Origin: DTNV01 sp964388435 | Lineage (GTDB): Archaea > Micrarchaeota > Micrarchaeia > Norongarragalinales > UBA8480 | DNA length: 5,221 nt | Assembly (NCBI GenBank): GCA_964388435.1 | Contig: CAYMAH010000025.1 | Location: 1 to 5,221, forward strand | Direction: 5' to 3' | Shown: piece after piece, positions 1 through 5,221 of the stretch | Numbering within the stretch: position 1 is the stretch's first letter | Layout of the letters: each line of letters begins with the position of its first letter | Translations under genes and position numbers: made by a program | Notes under the pieces: model-generated | What the model was told of the DNA's origin: nothing | The model's input: only the letters and a program-made list of their open reading frames with translations | Databases searched by the model: none

Positions 1-166
1 TTATGGCTTCGGTGTCAACATCCCCCTCCTTTTCAATCCAAAGATTCATCGCTTCCGTCAACGCCTTGCCAAGACTTCCCTTGCTTTTACCATACCTTAT
101 CGCAGCCACGTCCCTGAAAACAAGATTTGTTTTATCATCTATATTAACAGTTATTGTTTTTGTCAT
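1..166 (-). CDS. Ribbon-helix-helix DNA-binding protein, antitoxin/CopG-like (partial, C-terminus outside window)
   Basis: Reading leftward from the ATG at 166-164 there are 55 open codons, and the frame runs off the window with no stop. The protein starts MTKTITVNIDD, a short beta-strand (about residues 3-10). A first helix follows (about 12-25, with FRDVAAIRYG), then a turn rich in Gly, Lys and Ser (26-31), then a second helix with LGKALTEAMNLWIEKE (32-47). This strand-helix-helix order is the fold of dimeric ribbon-helix-helix regulators, in which the paired strands enter the DNA major groove. In archaea such small proteins are often antitoxins of VapBC-like pairs or self-repressing regulators, but which applies here is inference, since the neighbour to the left is not visible. 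The gene lies 108 bases downstream of the peptidase gene on the same strand and has its own TATA box, so it is probably a separate transcription unit. The rightward open frame over the same bases is a shadow of it. Confidence 0.75.
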   Translation of the reverse strand, partial: MTKTITVNIDDKTNLVFRDVAAIRYGKSKGSLGKALTEAMNLWIEKEGDVDTEAI

Positions 167-188
167 AAGATACGTTTACATAATTAAT

Positions 189-196
189 TATTTAAA
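189..196 (-). promoter_or_regulatory. TATA box of the ribbon-helix-helix gene (leaderless promoter)
   Basis: On the minus strand these bases read TTTAAATA, a good match to the archaeal TATA consensus. The centre is about 26-27 bases upstream of the A of the start codon at 166. Archaeal transcription usually begins about that far from the box centre, so the mRNA should begin at or next to the ATG and have no leader. No Shine-Dalgarno is seen before the ATG, which fits. It also supports 166 as the true start. Confidence 0.6.
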
Positions 197-233
197 TGTT
201 TTTATTTACGTTTATTTTAAAAACTTCTTCAGA

Positions 234-251
234 TTCAAGCGCAACGCTGAA
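234..251. terminator. Possible hairpin terminator between the peptidase and ribbon-helix-helix genes
   Basis: TTCAAGCG (234-241) pairs with CGCTGAA (245-251) around a 3-base loop, with one bulged base. On the minus strand it lies about 24 bases past the peptidase stop codon and is followed, after about a dozen bases, by a short T run near 222-218. On the plus strand it is followed directly by TTTTTGATTTTT, but no plus-strand gene ends here. Archaeal termination mostly needs T-rich stretches rather than hairpins, so this is only a candidate. Confidence 0.25.
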
Positions 252-274
252 TTTTTGATTTTTCTTTGAATCGC

Positions 275-1531
275 TCAAAGCGTTTTTAGGAATTGTTTCA
301 TCCACTCTTTTGCGTTGTAGAAATCATCAATGTAGATGTTCTCGTTTGGAGAGTGGATGTTAGAGTCTGAGTAGTCAACCCCTACTCCGTCTGCTATCTG
401 AACGTTTCCAAGCATTCTCGCAAACAACTCCATAGGCCCGGTGCCGTAACTGTTTGGAAGAACTTCAGGAGGCATGCCATAAACCTTTTTAGCAGAACTT
501 ATCAAGGCTTGGGCAATACGACTTTTTGAAGACGTCCTGTAGGGTTTTTCACTTGCAAGCATTTCAACTTCAACTCCGGTGCCTGCCAAGAATTTTTTCA
601 AAGAATCCATAATTTCTCCAGGGTTTTGATCGGGTACGAGCCTGAAATCCATTTTTGCAAATGCAAGGGAAGGAATGATTGTTTTAGCTCCTCTCCCTGT
701 GTAGCCTGAGTTCAAGCCAGCTATGTTGCAGGTAGGCTCTTCAACAAGCCTTTTTTGAAAGTCTGACGGGATTTTTTGTCCAAGCGCTTTTTCTGCCTTT
801 TCCTTCTTTCCAGTAAGAGATTTCAACTCTTCTTTTTTCAACTTCTTCACGTTGTTGTAAAAGCCCGGAATTGTTATATTTCCTTCAAGCGTTTTCATTG
901 AGTTGAGAGTTCTGACCAACCTCCAGGCGGGGTTTCCCGCCACTGGCGCGTACATTGAATGGAGGTCTTTCTCGCTTCTTGCTGTCAGTTCAACATAGAG
1001 CAGGCCTTTTACTCCAAGAACAACCAAGGGAGCCCCGCTCGAGCCCCTTCCAGCCCCCTCCCACAGAACATAATCCGCCTTGATCATGTTTCTGTATCTT
1101 TGAAGGAACGCTTCCATGTTCGGGCTACCTATTTCTTCCTCTCCCTCGTATAGAAATTTCACGTTAACTGACAGCCTTTCAGATTCTAAAACCGCTTGAA
1201 GCCTTGCAATCAAAGAGCCTTTGTCATCAGCCACGCCTCTTCCGAAAAGCCTGTCTTCCTTTTGAACAGGAGTGAACGGGTCGCTCTTCCATTTGTTCAA
1301 AGGCTCTGCTGGCTGAACGTCATAATGGTTGTATATAAGAAGTGTTGATTTGGCCCCCATGTCCATCTCGCCATAAACATACGGGTTTTTAGACTTGTAC
1401 CTGATAACCTTTGTTTCTATCTTATTATCCGCCATGTAATCGCTGATGAACCTCGCGCCCTCCTCTCCTTTATCAGTTGTGTCTATACTTGCGAACTCAA
1501 TCAAATCCTCTATAGGCTTTATAGGTTTCAT
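275..1531 (-). CDS. M20-family metallopeptidase (carnosinase/dipeptidase-like)
   Basis: A 418-residue cytosolic zinc peptidase of the M20 clan, with no signal peptide. In this family a pair of metal ions activates water to cut small peptides or N-acyl amino acids. The expected sites are present: NHYDVQP with H69 as metal ligand and D71; VADDKGS with bridging D102; EGEEEIGS with catalytic base E132 and metal ligand E133; E158 in WEGAG as the probable fourth ligand; DLHS with H191, which reaches across the dimer; and NIHSPNE with H393 as the last ligand. The dimerisation (lid) domain spans roughly 175-290. The length and the EGEEE and DLHS signatures fit the carnosinase/dipeptidase branch better than DapE or ArgE, although such genes are often labelled acetylornithine deacetylase. 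The exact substrate cannot be read. The start ATG overlaps the ileS stop as ATGA, which fixes the start and implies reinitiation by ribosomes finishing ileS. The stop is TGA at 277-275. Confidence 0.92.
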   Translation of the reverse strand: MKPIKPIEDLIEFASIDTTDKGEEGARFISDYMADNKIETKVIRYKSKNPYVYGEMDMGAKSTLLIYNHYDVQPAEPLNKWKSDPFTPVQKEDRLFGRGVADDKGSLIARLQAVLESERLSVNVKFLYEGEEEIGSPNMEAFLQRYRNMIKADYVLWEGAGRGSSGAPLVVLGVKGLLYVELTARSEKDLHSMYAPVAGNPAWRLVRTLNSMKTLEGNITIPGFYNNVKKLKKEELKSLTGKKEKAEKALGQKIPSDFQKRLVEEPTCNIAGLNSGYTGRGAKTIIPSLAFAKMDFRLVPDQNPGEIMDSLKKFLAGTGVEVEMLASEKPYRTSSKSRIAQALISSAKKVYGMPPEVLPNSYGTGPMELFARMLGNVQIADGVGVDYSDSNIHSPNENIYIDDFYNAKEWMKQFLKTL

Positions 1532-4341
1532 TTCAAAATCTCAATTTTTATCTTTTCTCCTTCGAAGTCCTCTTCCTTGGCGTTTGCCTTTCCTTTTTCA
1601 ATGCTTTCGCTTCTAACCTTTTCCTTCAATTCTTTCAAGAACGGTTGAATTGAATCCCATTCCCTTAAACCCTCGACCACTACAGTCTTTATTTTCTGGT
1701 TTACGGTGAGTTTTTCCTCTTTTCTTCTCTGCTGTATCCTTCTCGAAAGCTCGCTTGCAATCCCTTCTGCCTTTAATTCAGGTGTTATGGTCAAATCAAG
1801 AATAACGTGGTTTTCAGGCTCGAATTCTTCGTAGGCGAAAGGCCCTTCCATGAATTCTTCAAAATTGTCATTAAACTCGAGCTTTTTAACGTTCAACTCT
1901 TGTTTTACGATATCCGTGAATTCCCTTAACTCTTTTGTCAAAATTGCTCTTTCCAAAGGCTGTCTTGTCTTGATTTTGTTGAGGTTTCTTATCTTCCTCC
2001 CGGCCTCTATTATTTTTCTGGCTTCGTTCATTGATTCCTCTAATTGCTTTTCAATTTTTTCTTTTTTCGGAAAGTCCTGAAGGTGGACGCTTTCTTTTTT
2101 GAGATTGAAGTATACTTCCTCAGCGGAAAAGGGGGTGAGGCACGCGGTGGCAAGAGCGGTTCTTTCCAGGATGGTTTCAAGGGTTGAAACGGCTTCCTTC
2201 CAATCCCCGTTTTTTTCGCCGTCAAACCTGGGCCTTGAAAGGCGTATGTACCAGTTTGAAAGGTCGTTCATCACGAAGCTTTCCAAGCTTCTGGCTGCCC
2301 TGAAACTGTCATATTTTTCCAGGTGATTTTCAGCCTCTTCGATTGTCGAGTTCAATCTCGACAAAACCCACTTGTCAAGACTGTTTTTGCTTTGAATTTT
2401 TTCCTTCAAACCGCCCCCGTACGTTTTAAAGTACTCAAAAGAATGAAGAAGGGTTAGAACGTACTTGTTGTAGTTTTCTTTCACTATCTGTTCTGAGAAT
2501 TTTTTAGAGTCCCATGTTTCCACCTGTGAGATCAGACTCCATCTTAGGGCGTCTGCCCCGTACCTGTCAATCAACTCGTTGGGGTCCGTGTAATTGCCCT
2601 TGCTTTTGCTTAGCTTCTCTCCCTTCTCGTCCAAAACAAGGCCCATTGTCAAAACGTTGCGATAGGCCGGTTTTTCAAACAGGACGGTGCTTATTGCAAG
2701 AAGAGTGTAAAACCAGCCTCTTGTCTGATCAATAGCTTCTGTTATGAAGTCAACTGGAAAGTTTTCCTTGAACTTTTCCCTGTTTTCAAAGGGATAGTGG
2801 TATTTGGCGAAAGGAGCGCTTCCACTGTCATACCACGTGTCTATCACGTAAGGCACTCTTTTCATTTCCTTGCCGCACTTCTCGCATTTCAACTTCACAT
2901 CATCAATGTAGGGCTTGTGAAGGTCTTCTGGAATTTTATCGACCGCCTTGGTTTTCAACTCTTCAATGCTTCCAATGCAGTCCGTTTCGCCGCACTCGCA
3001 CCTCCAGATGGGTAGCGGCGTTCCCCAGAACCTCTCTCTTGACAAGTTCCAGTCCCTCAGCTCTCTGAGAAACTCTCCGAACCTTCCGTCTTTTAAGTAA
3101 AGAGGAATCCAGTTTATTTTCTGGTTGTTTTCAATAACCTTTTCCTTGACTTTGGTCATTTTTATGAACCAACTGTTTCTAGCGTAGTAAATCAAGGGAG
3201 TGTGACACCTCCAGCAGTGAGGGTAGTCATGAGAGTAATTTTCAACCTTTACGAGCGCGTTTTTCTCCTCCAGCTTTTCTATTATGATGTTAGATGATTT
3301 TCTCACGTCCTTTCCTTCAAGATAGGGAACCTCGTTTGTGAAGCAGCCGTTGTCGTTAACTGGTTTGAGCATCGGGAAGTCATTCTTGCAGGCGTTGAAG
3401 TCATCCTCTCCAAAAGCAGGGGCCAGGTGGACAATTCCGGTTCCTTCTGTCGTCAGAATGAACTCGGCGGTTATGACTTTAAATGCCGGCTTGCTTGTTT
3501 TAACCTCCTTGAACAGTTGTTCGTACTCCATTCCCTTGAATTCCCGTCCTTTTTTTGTTTGAATCACTTTTCCATCAAATTTATCGCTCAACTCCTTGAG
3601 AATGACGAGTTTTTCCCCGTTGACTTCTTTTATAACATAATCCAAGTCGCTTCCCACGGCAAGAGCCACGTTGGCGTACAATGTCCAGGGCGTGGTGGTC
3701 CAAACGAGAAAATAAAAGTCATTGTTCTTTGCCTTGAATTTAATGTAAACGCTTTTGTCCACAACCTCTTTGTAATCCTGAGCCGCCTCGGCTGAAGAAA
3801 GCGTGGTTCCGCAGCGCGGGCACCAACTGCTCACTCTATAACCCTCGTACAGCATTCCCTTTTTCCATGTTTCCTTCAAACTCCACCAAACACTTTCAAT
3901 GTAAGTGTTTTCAAGCGGAATGTAGGGGTGGTCCATATCGATCCAAAACCCCACTCTTTCGGTTATTCTCTTGAAATCTTCAATGTACGTGAAAACGCTT
4001 TCCCTGCACTTTTTGTTGAACTTTTCAACCCCGTAGTTTTCAATATCCTTCTTTGACTTGAAGCCCAGTTTTTTTTCAACTTCAACCTCAACAGGCAGCC
4101 CGTGAGTGTCCCAGCCGGCGCTTCTTTCCACGTAAAACCCTTTCATTGTCTTGTATCTTAAAAAAATGTCCTTTATCACTCTGGTCAAAATGTGGCCATG
4201 GTGTGGCGGGTTGTTGGCCGTCGGAGGGCCTTCCAAAAAGACGAATCTTTTACCTCCCTTTCTGTTCTGAACGCTTTTTTCAAAAGTGTTGTTTTCATTC
4301 CAGAACTTTATCTTCTCTAACTCCATTTGAGGAACGTTCAT
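1528..4341 (-). CDS. ileS: Isoleucyl-tRNA synthetase
   Basis: A 937-residue class I aminoacyl-tRNA synthetase that charges tRNA-Ile in the cytosol. The ATP-binding HIGH motif appears as HHGH (47-50), and the second signature KMSKS as KLSKS (576-580). The CP1 editing domain, which removes mischarged valine, lies at about 190-390, with its threonine-rich WTTTPWTL segment (214-221) and the acidic GEDD (311-314). WNLSRERFWGTP (431-442) and DTWYDSGS (501-508) are conserved catalytic-core blocks. Cysteine pairs at 174/177, 376/379 and 486/489, plus C448, C450 and C455, are likely zinc knuckles. The helical anticodon-binding domain follows from about 640, and a short basic C-terminal domain closes the protein. 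The block style (PHHGH, YPHCWRCHTPLIYYA) suggests the archaeal/eukaryotic type, although archaeal members are often somewhat over 1000 residues, so the C-terminal part is short. The first ATG is preferred because NVPQMELEKIKFW matches the usual N-terminal helix; Met6 is an alternative. It leads the operon with the M20 peptidase. Confidence 0.97.
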   Translation of the reverse strand: MNVPQMELEKIKFWNENNTFEKSVQNRKGGKRFVFLEGPPTANNPPHHGHILTRVIKDIFLRYKTMKGFYVERSAGWDTHGLPVEVEVEKKLGFKSKKDIENYGVEKFNKKCRESVFTYIEDFKRITERVGFWIDMDHPYIPLENTYIESVWWSLKETWKKGMLYEGYRVSSWCPRCGTTLSSAEAAQDYKEVVDKSVYIKFKAKNNDFYFLVWTTTPWTLYANVALAVGSDLDYVIKEVNGEKLVILKELSDKFDGKVIQTKKGREFKGMEYEQLFKEVKTSKPAFKVITAEFILTTEGTGIVHLAPAFGEDDFNACKNDFPMLKPVNDNGCFTNEVPYLEGKDVRKSSNIIIEKLEEKNALVKVENYSHDYPHCWRCHTPLIYYARNSWFIKMTKVKEKVIENNQKINWIPLYLKDGRFGEFLRELRDWNLSRERFWGTPLPIWRCECGETDCIGSIEELKTKAVDKIPEDLHKPYIDDVKLKCEKCGKEMKRVPYVIDTWYDSGSAPFAKYHYPFENREKFKENFPVDFITEAIDQTRGWFYTLLAISTVLFEKPAYRNVLTMGLVLDEKGEKLSKSKGNYTDPNELIDRYGADALRWSLISQVETWDSKKFSEQIVKENYNKYVLTLLHSFEYFKTYGGGLKEKIQSKNSLDKWVLSRLNSTIEEAENHLEKYDSFRAARSLESFVMNDLSNWYIRLSRPRFDGEKNGDWKEAVSTLETILERTALATACLTPFSAEEVYFNLKKESVHLQDFPKKEKIEKQLEESMNEARKIIEAGRKIRNLNKIKTRQPLERAILTKELREFTDIVKQELNVKKLEFNDNFEEFMEGPFAYEEFEPENHVILDLTITPELKAEGIASELSRRIQQRRKEEKLTVNQKIKTVVVEGLREWDSIQPFLKELKEKVRSESIEKGKANAKEEDFEGEKIKIEILK

Positions 4342-4355
4342 TTTAAAAAAATCAC

Positions 4356-4363
4356 TATATAAA
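4356..4363 (-). promoter_or_regulatory. Candidate TATA box for ileS, proximal
   Basis: The minus strand reads TTTATATA, a textbook archaeal TATA box. Its centre is only about 19 bases from the annotated ATG at 4341, so a start site 26 bases away would fall near 4334, inside the first codons. With this promoter, translation would have to begin at Met6 (ATG at 4326). See the distal candidate for the other reading. Confidence 0.4.
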
Positions 4364-4376
4364 ATTTAAGTATTAA

Positions 4377-4384
4377 TATTTAAA
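4377..4384 (-). promoter_or_regulatory. Candidate TATA box for ileS, distal
   Basis: The minus strand reads TTTAAATA, the same octamer as the box in front of the ribbon-helix-helix gene. Transcription would begin near 4354 and give a leader of about 13 bases before the ATG at 4341. This fits the preferred ileS start better than the proximal TTTATATA box. No Shine-Dalgarno is visible in that short leader. Confidence 0.4.
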
Positions 4385-4400
4385 AATTATATGTCTTGAA

Positions 4401-4487
4401 AAGCATATTTATAAAAAAATTCAAAAATTAATGTTTTATTTTAAAAACTCTTAAATCATCATTTTGTAAGCATTTTTTCAAAAAAAT
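4401..4487. repeat. Imperfect 20-base direct repeat in the divergent promoter region
   Basis: AAGCATATTTATAAAAAAAT at 4401-4420 recurs as AAGCATTTTTTCAAAAAAAT at 4468-4487, 17 of 20 bases alike, 67 bases apart. The shared AAGCAT is less trivial than the A and T runs. It lies between ileS and the rightward operon, so it could be a pair of regulator sites, but AT-rich spacer DNA produces such matches by chance. Confidence 0.35.
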
Positions 4488-4498
4488 CATTGTTTTGT
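4453..4498. repeat. Short direct repeat AAATCATnnTTTTGT
   Basis: AAATCATCATTTTGT at 4453-4467 and AAATCATTGTTTTGT at 4484-4498 match at 13 of 15 positions. The copies start 31 bases apart, about three helix turns, so both would face the same side of the DNA. The second copy ends six bases before the candidate TATA box of the rightward operon, a natural place for an operator or activator site. No regulator can be named. Confidence 0.35.
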
Positions 4499-4503
4499 CA
4501 AAC

Positions 4504-4511
4504 TTTTTAAA
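4504..4511 (+). promoter_or_regulatory. Candidate TATA box of the rightward operon
   Basis: TTTTTAAA preceded by CAAAC resembles an archaeal TATA box with a purine-rich upstream element. Transcription would begin near 4534, leaving a leader of about 16 bases before the ATG at 4550. A weaker T-rich stretch, TTTTTATT at 4519-4526, is about 27 bases from that ATG and would give a leaderless mRNA instead. Confidence 0.45.
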
Positions 4512-4549
4512 GGATGGGTTTTTATTCAAATTTCAACACTAATACCTTA

Positions 4550-4675
4550 ATGAGAGTTGATTGGAAAAGTTGGTTCAAGGGAGTTGAAAAAGTTGGGGTG
4601 ACGGGCGGGGCTTACCCTCCTAAAAAACAAGTGCTTACAGTTGCAAGAGAGACAAGAAAAATAGGTGATTCATAG
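4550..4675 (+). CDS. Small uncharacterised protein, first gene of the Nudix operon
   Basis: A 41-residue reading frame with ATG at 4550-4552 and TAG at 4673-4675. I do not recognise the family. The protein begins MRVDWKSWFKGVEKVG, has a glycine- and proline-containing middle (TGGAYPPKKQ, 18-27) and ends in a charged tail (ARETRKIGDS, 32-41). It has two Trp, no Cys, no membrane segment, and net positive charge. Three things support a real gene. Base composition rises sharply in G and C from the ATG onward compared with the spacer before it. A TATA-like box lies at a suitable distance upstream. The Nudix gene begins only 2 bases after its stop, and that gene's Shine-Dalgarno is embedded in its last codons, as in a tight operon. 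An in-frame ATG at 4514 would add 12 residues, but it lies upstream of the predicted transcription start. The function is unknown; chance coding cannot be excluded at this length. Confidence 0.55.
   Translation: MRVDWKSWFKGVEKVGVTGGAYPPKKQVLTVARETRKIGDS
4663..4669 (+). promoter_or_regulatory. Shine-Dalgarno of the Nudix gene
   Basis: AGGTGAT is fully complementary to the typical archaeal 16S rRNA 3' end and lies 8 bases before the ATG at 4678. It fixes that start. Its strength, in contrast to the apparently leaderless genes nearby, indicates that the Nudix gene is translated from within a longer mRNA. Confidence 0.8.
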
Positions 4676-4677
4676 AA

Positions 4678-5211
4678 ATGACTGAAGTTGACGAGATTTT
4701 GGATTTGGTGAATGAAAAAGACGAGGTTATAGGCTCAACGCACAGGAAAGGAGTGCATGAAAGGAAGGACAAGCACAGAGCAGTACAAGTTTTCATCTTC
4801 AATTCAGAGAACAAAATGCTTGTGGAGAAGCGATCGATGAGCAAATCAGCTTTCCCAGGTCAGTACTGTGCGGGCGTAGCAGGTCATGTAAGTCAAGGGG
4901 AGAGTTACGATGATGCCGCGGCAAGGGAAACCGAAGAGGAAACAGGAATAAAAGATTTAAAACTGAACTTTGTATGCAAAATTCAATTCTGCCCTGAAAC
5001 CCTATATGAATTTCTTCAGGTTTATGAAGCTGGCTATGATGGTGAGATAACCTTCGACCCCACCGAAACCCAGTCAATGCACTGGTTTTCAATCGAAGAG
5101 ATAATGAATCTGGCTAAAAGGAAAGACGTTGTCGCAAGCGTTTTCTTGAAATGCCTGGAAGGGTATTTAAAAGCAAAAGGAGTGAAAGAATGGCAGAAAC
5201 CAGAAATATAA
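4678..5211 (+). CDS. Nudix hydrolase (YfcD-like, related to type 1 IPP isomerase fold)
   Basis: A 177-residue protein of the Nudix superfamily, whose members hydrolyse a diphosphate linked to another group, using divalent metal. The Nudix box is complete: G69, E75, R83, E84, E87, E88, G90 and I91 sit at the exact spacing of GX5EX7REUXEEXGU, with the metal-binding glutamates in REXXEE. The N-terminus (residues 6-36, with a DLVNEKDEVIGS strand and HRAVQVF) and the EKRSMSKSAFPGQY block resemble the YfcD / isopentenyl-diphosphate isomerase branch. The isomerase catalytic cysteine of the CGHP motif is replaced by A68 (AGHV here), so isomerase activity is unlikely and a hydrolase is preferred. The substrate is unknown. 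The start is set by the strong Shine-Dalgarno at 4663-4669. It is the second gene of the rightward operon, 2 bases after the small gene, and its last 22 bases overlap the next gene. The stop is TAA. Confidence 0.9.
   Translation: MTEVDEILDLVNEKDEVIGSTHRKGVHERKDKHRAVQVFIFNSENKMLVEKRSMSKSAFPGQYCAGVAGHVSQGESYDDAAARETEEETGIKDLKLNFVCKIQFCPETLYEFLQVYEAGYDGEITFDPTETQSMHWFSIEEIMNLAKRKDVVASVFLKCLEGYLKAKGVKEWQKPEI
5179..5185 (+). promoter_or_regulatory. Shine-Dalgarno of the gene starting at 5190
   Basis: GGAGTGA, with the GGAG core 7 bases before the ATG at 5190, lies inside the last codons of the Nudix gene. It is the main evidence that a further gene begins here. Confidence 0.6.
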
Positions 5212-5221
5212 TATTCTTGAT
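5190..5221 (+). CDS. Start of a further operon gene (partial, unidentified)
   Basis: An ATG at 5190-5192, in a different frame from the Nudix gene, is followed by open codons to the window edge: MAETRNIIFL and two bases of the next codon. It overlaps the Nudix gene by 22 bases and has a good Shine-Dalgarno, so it is probably the third gene of the operon with coupled translation. Ten residues are too few to assign a family. Confidence 0.55.
   Translation, partial: MAETRNIIFL

Noticed and set aside
3..269. Rightward 88-codon open frame rich in hydrophobic residues
   Set aside because: It is antisense to the ribbon-helix-helix gene and then runs through AT-rich spacer. The hydrophobic tail is what T-rich DNA yields by chance.
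272..288. CGCT-CAA-AGCG hairpin followed by a T run on the plus strand
   Set aside because: The stem is only 4 base pairs, overlaps the end of the peptidase coding sequence, and no plus-strand gene needs a terminator there.
3427..3795. Rightward 122-codon open frame
   Set aside because: It lies wholly antisense to the conserved editing domain of ileS and has no recognisable motif.
4431..4454. Seven-residue rightward frame (MFYFKNS) after a TATA-like TTTATAAA
   Set aside because: It is too short and AT-driven to support as a leader peptide without comparative or transcript data.
4514..4549. Longer start for the small gene at an in-frame ATG at 4514
   Set aside because: It would lie only 2 bases after the candidate TATA box, upstream of the expected transcript start, and the added 12 residues are Asn-, Thr- and Phe-rich like translated spacer.
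4799..5092. Leftward 97-codon open frame
   Set aside because: It is antisense to the Nudix box region of the Nudix gene, which has clear family motifs in its own frame.

Overview
The window looks archaeal, most likely an AT-rich lineage of the DPANN or euryarchaeal kind. Four things point that way. Octamers matching archaeal TATA boxes (TTTAAATA, TTTATATA) lie upstream of genes, one at exactly the distance expected for a leaderless transcript. Internal operon genes instead carry Shine-Dalgarno sites of the AGGTGAT / GGAG type. The isoleucyl-tRNA synthetase is of the archaeal/eukaryotic style. A small ribbon-helix-helix protein of a type common in archaea is also present. Finer taxonomy cannot be read from the sequence with confidence.

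Left part, minus strand: ileS (4341 to 1528) is followed by an M20-family metallopeptidase (1531 to 275), and the two overlap as ATGA, so they are almost certainly co-transcribed and translationally coupled. After a 108-base gap comes the start of a small ribbon-helix-helix DNA-binding protein (166 to the window edge) with its own promoter; it is cut off on the left.

Middle: 4342-4549 is a very AT-rich divergent promoter region between ileS and a rightward operon. It holds candidate TATA boxes for both directions and imperfect direct repeats.

Right part, plus strand: a 41-codon small gene (4550-4675) is followed after 2 bases by a Nudix hydrolase (4678-5211), whose strong Shine-Dalgarno lies inside the end of the small gene. 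A third gene starts at 5190 inside the end of the Nudix gene, again with a good Shine-Dalgarno, and runs off the window. This looks like a compact operon.

Most of the window is housekeeping: tRNA charging, peptide turnover and nucleotide or metabolite clean-up. No mobile element, CRISPR array, rRNA or tRNA gene was seen. The least explained items are the small protein at 4550 and the structure of the divergent promoter. I see no clear sign of a new biological system.
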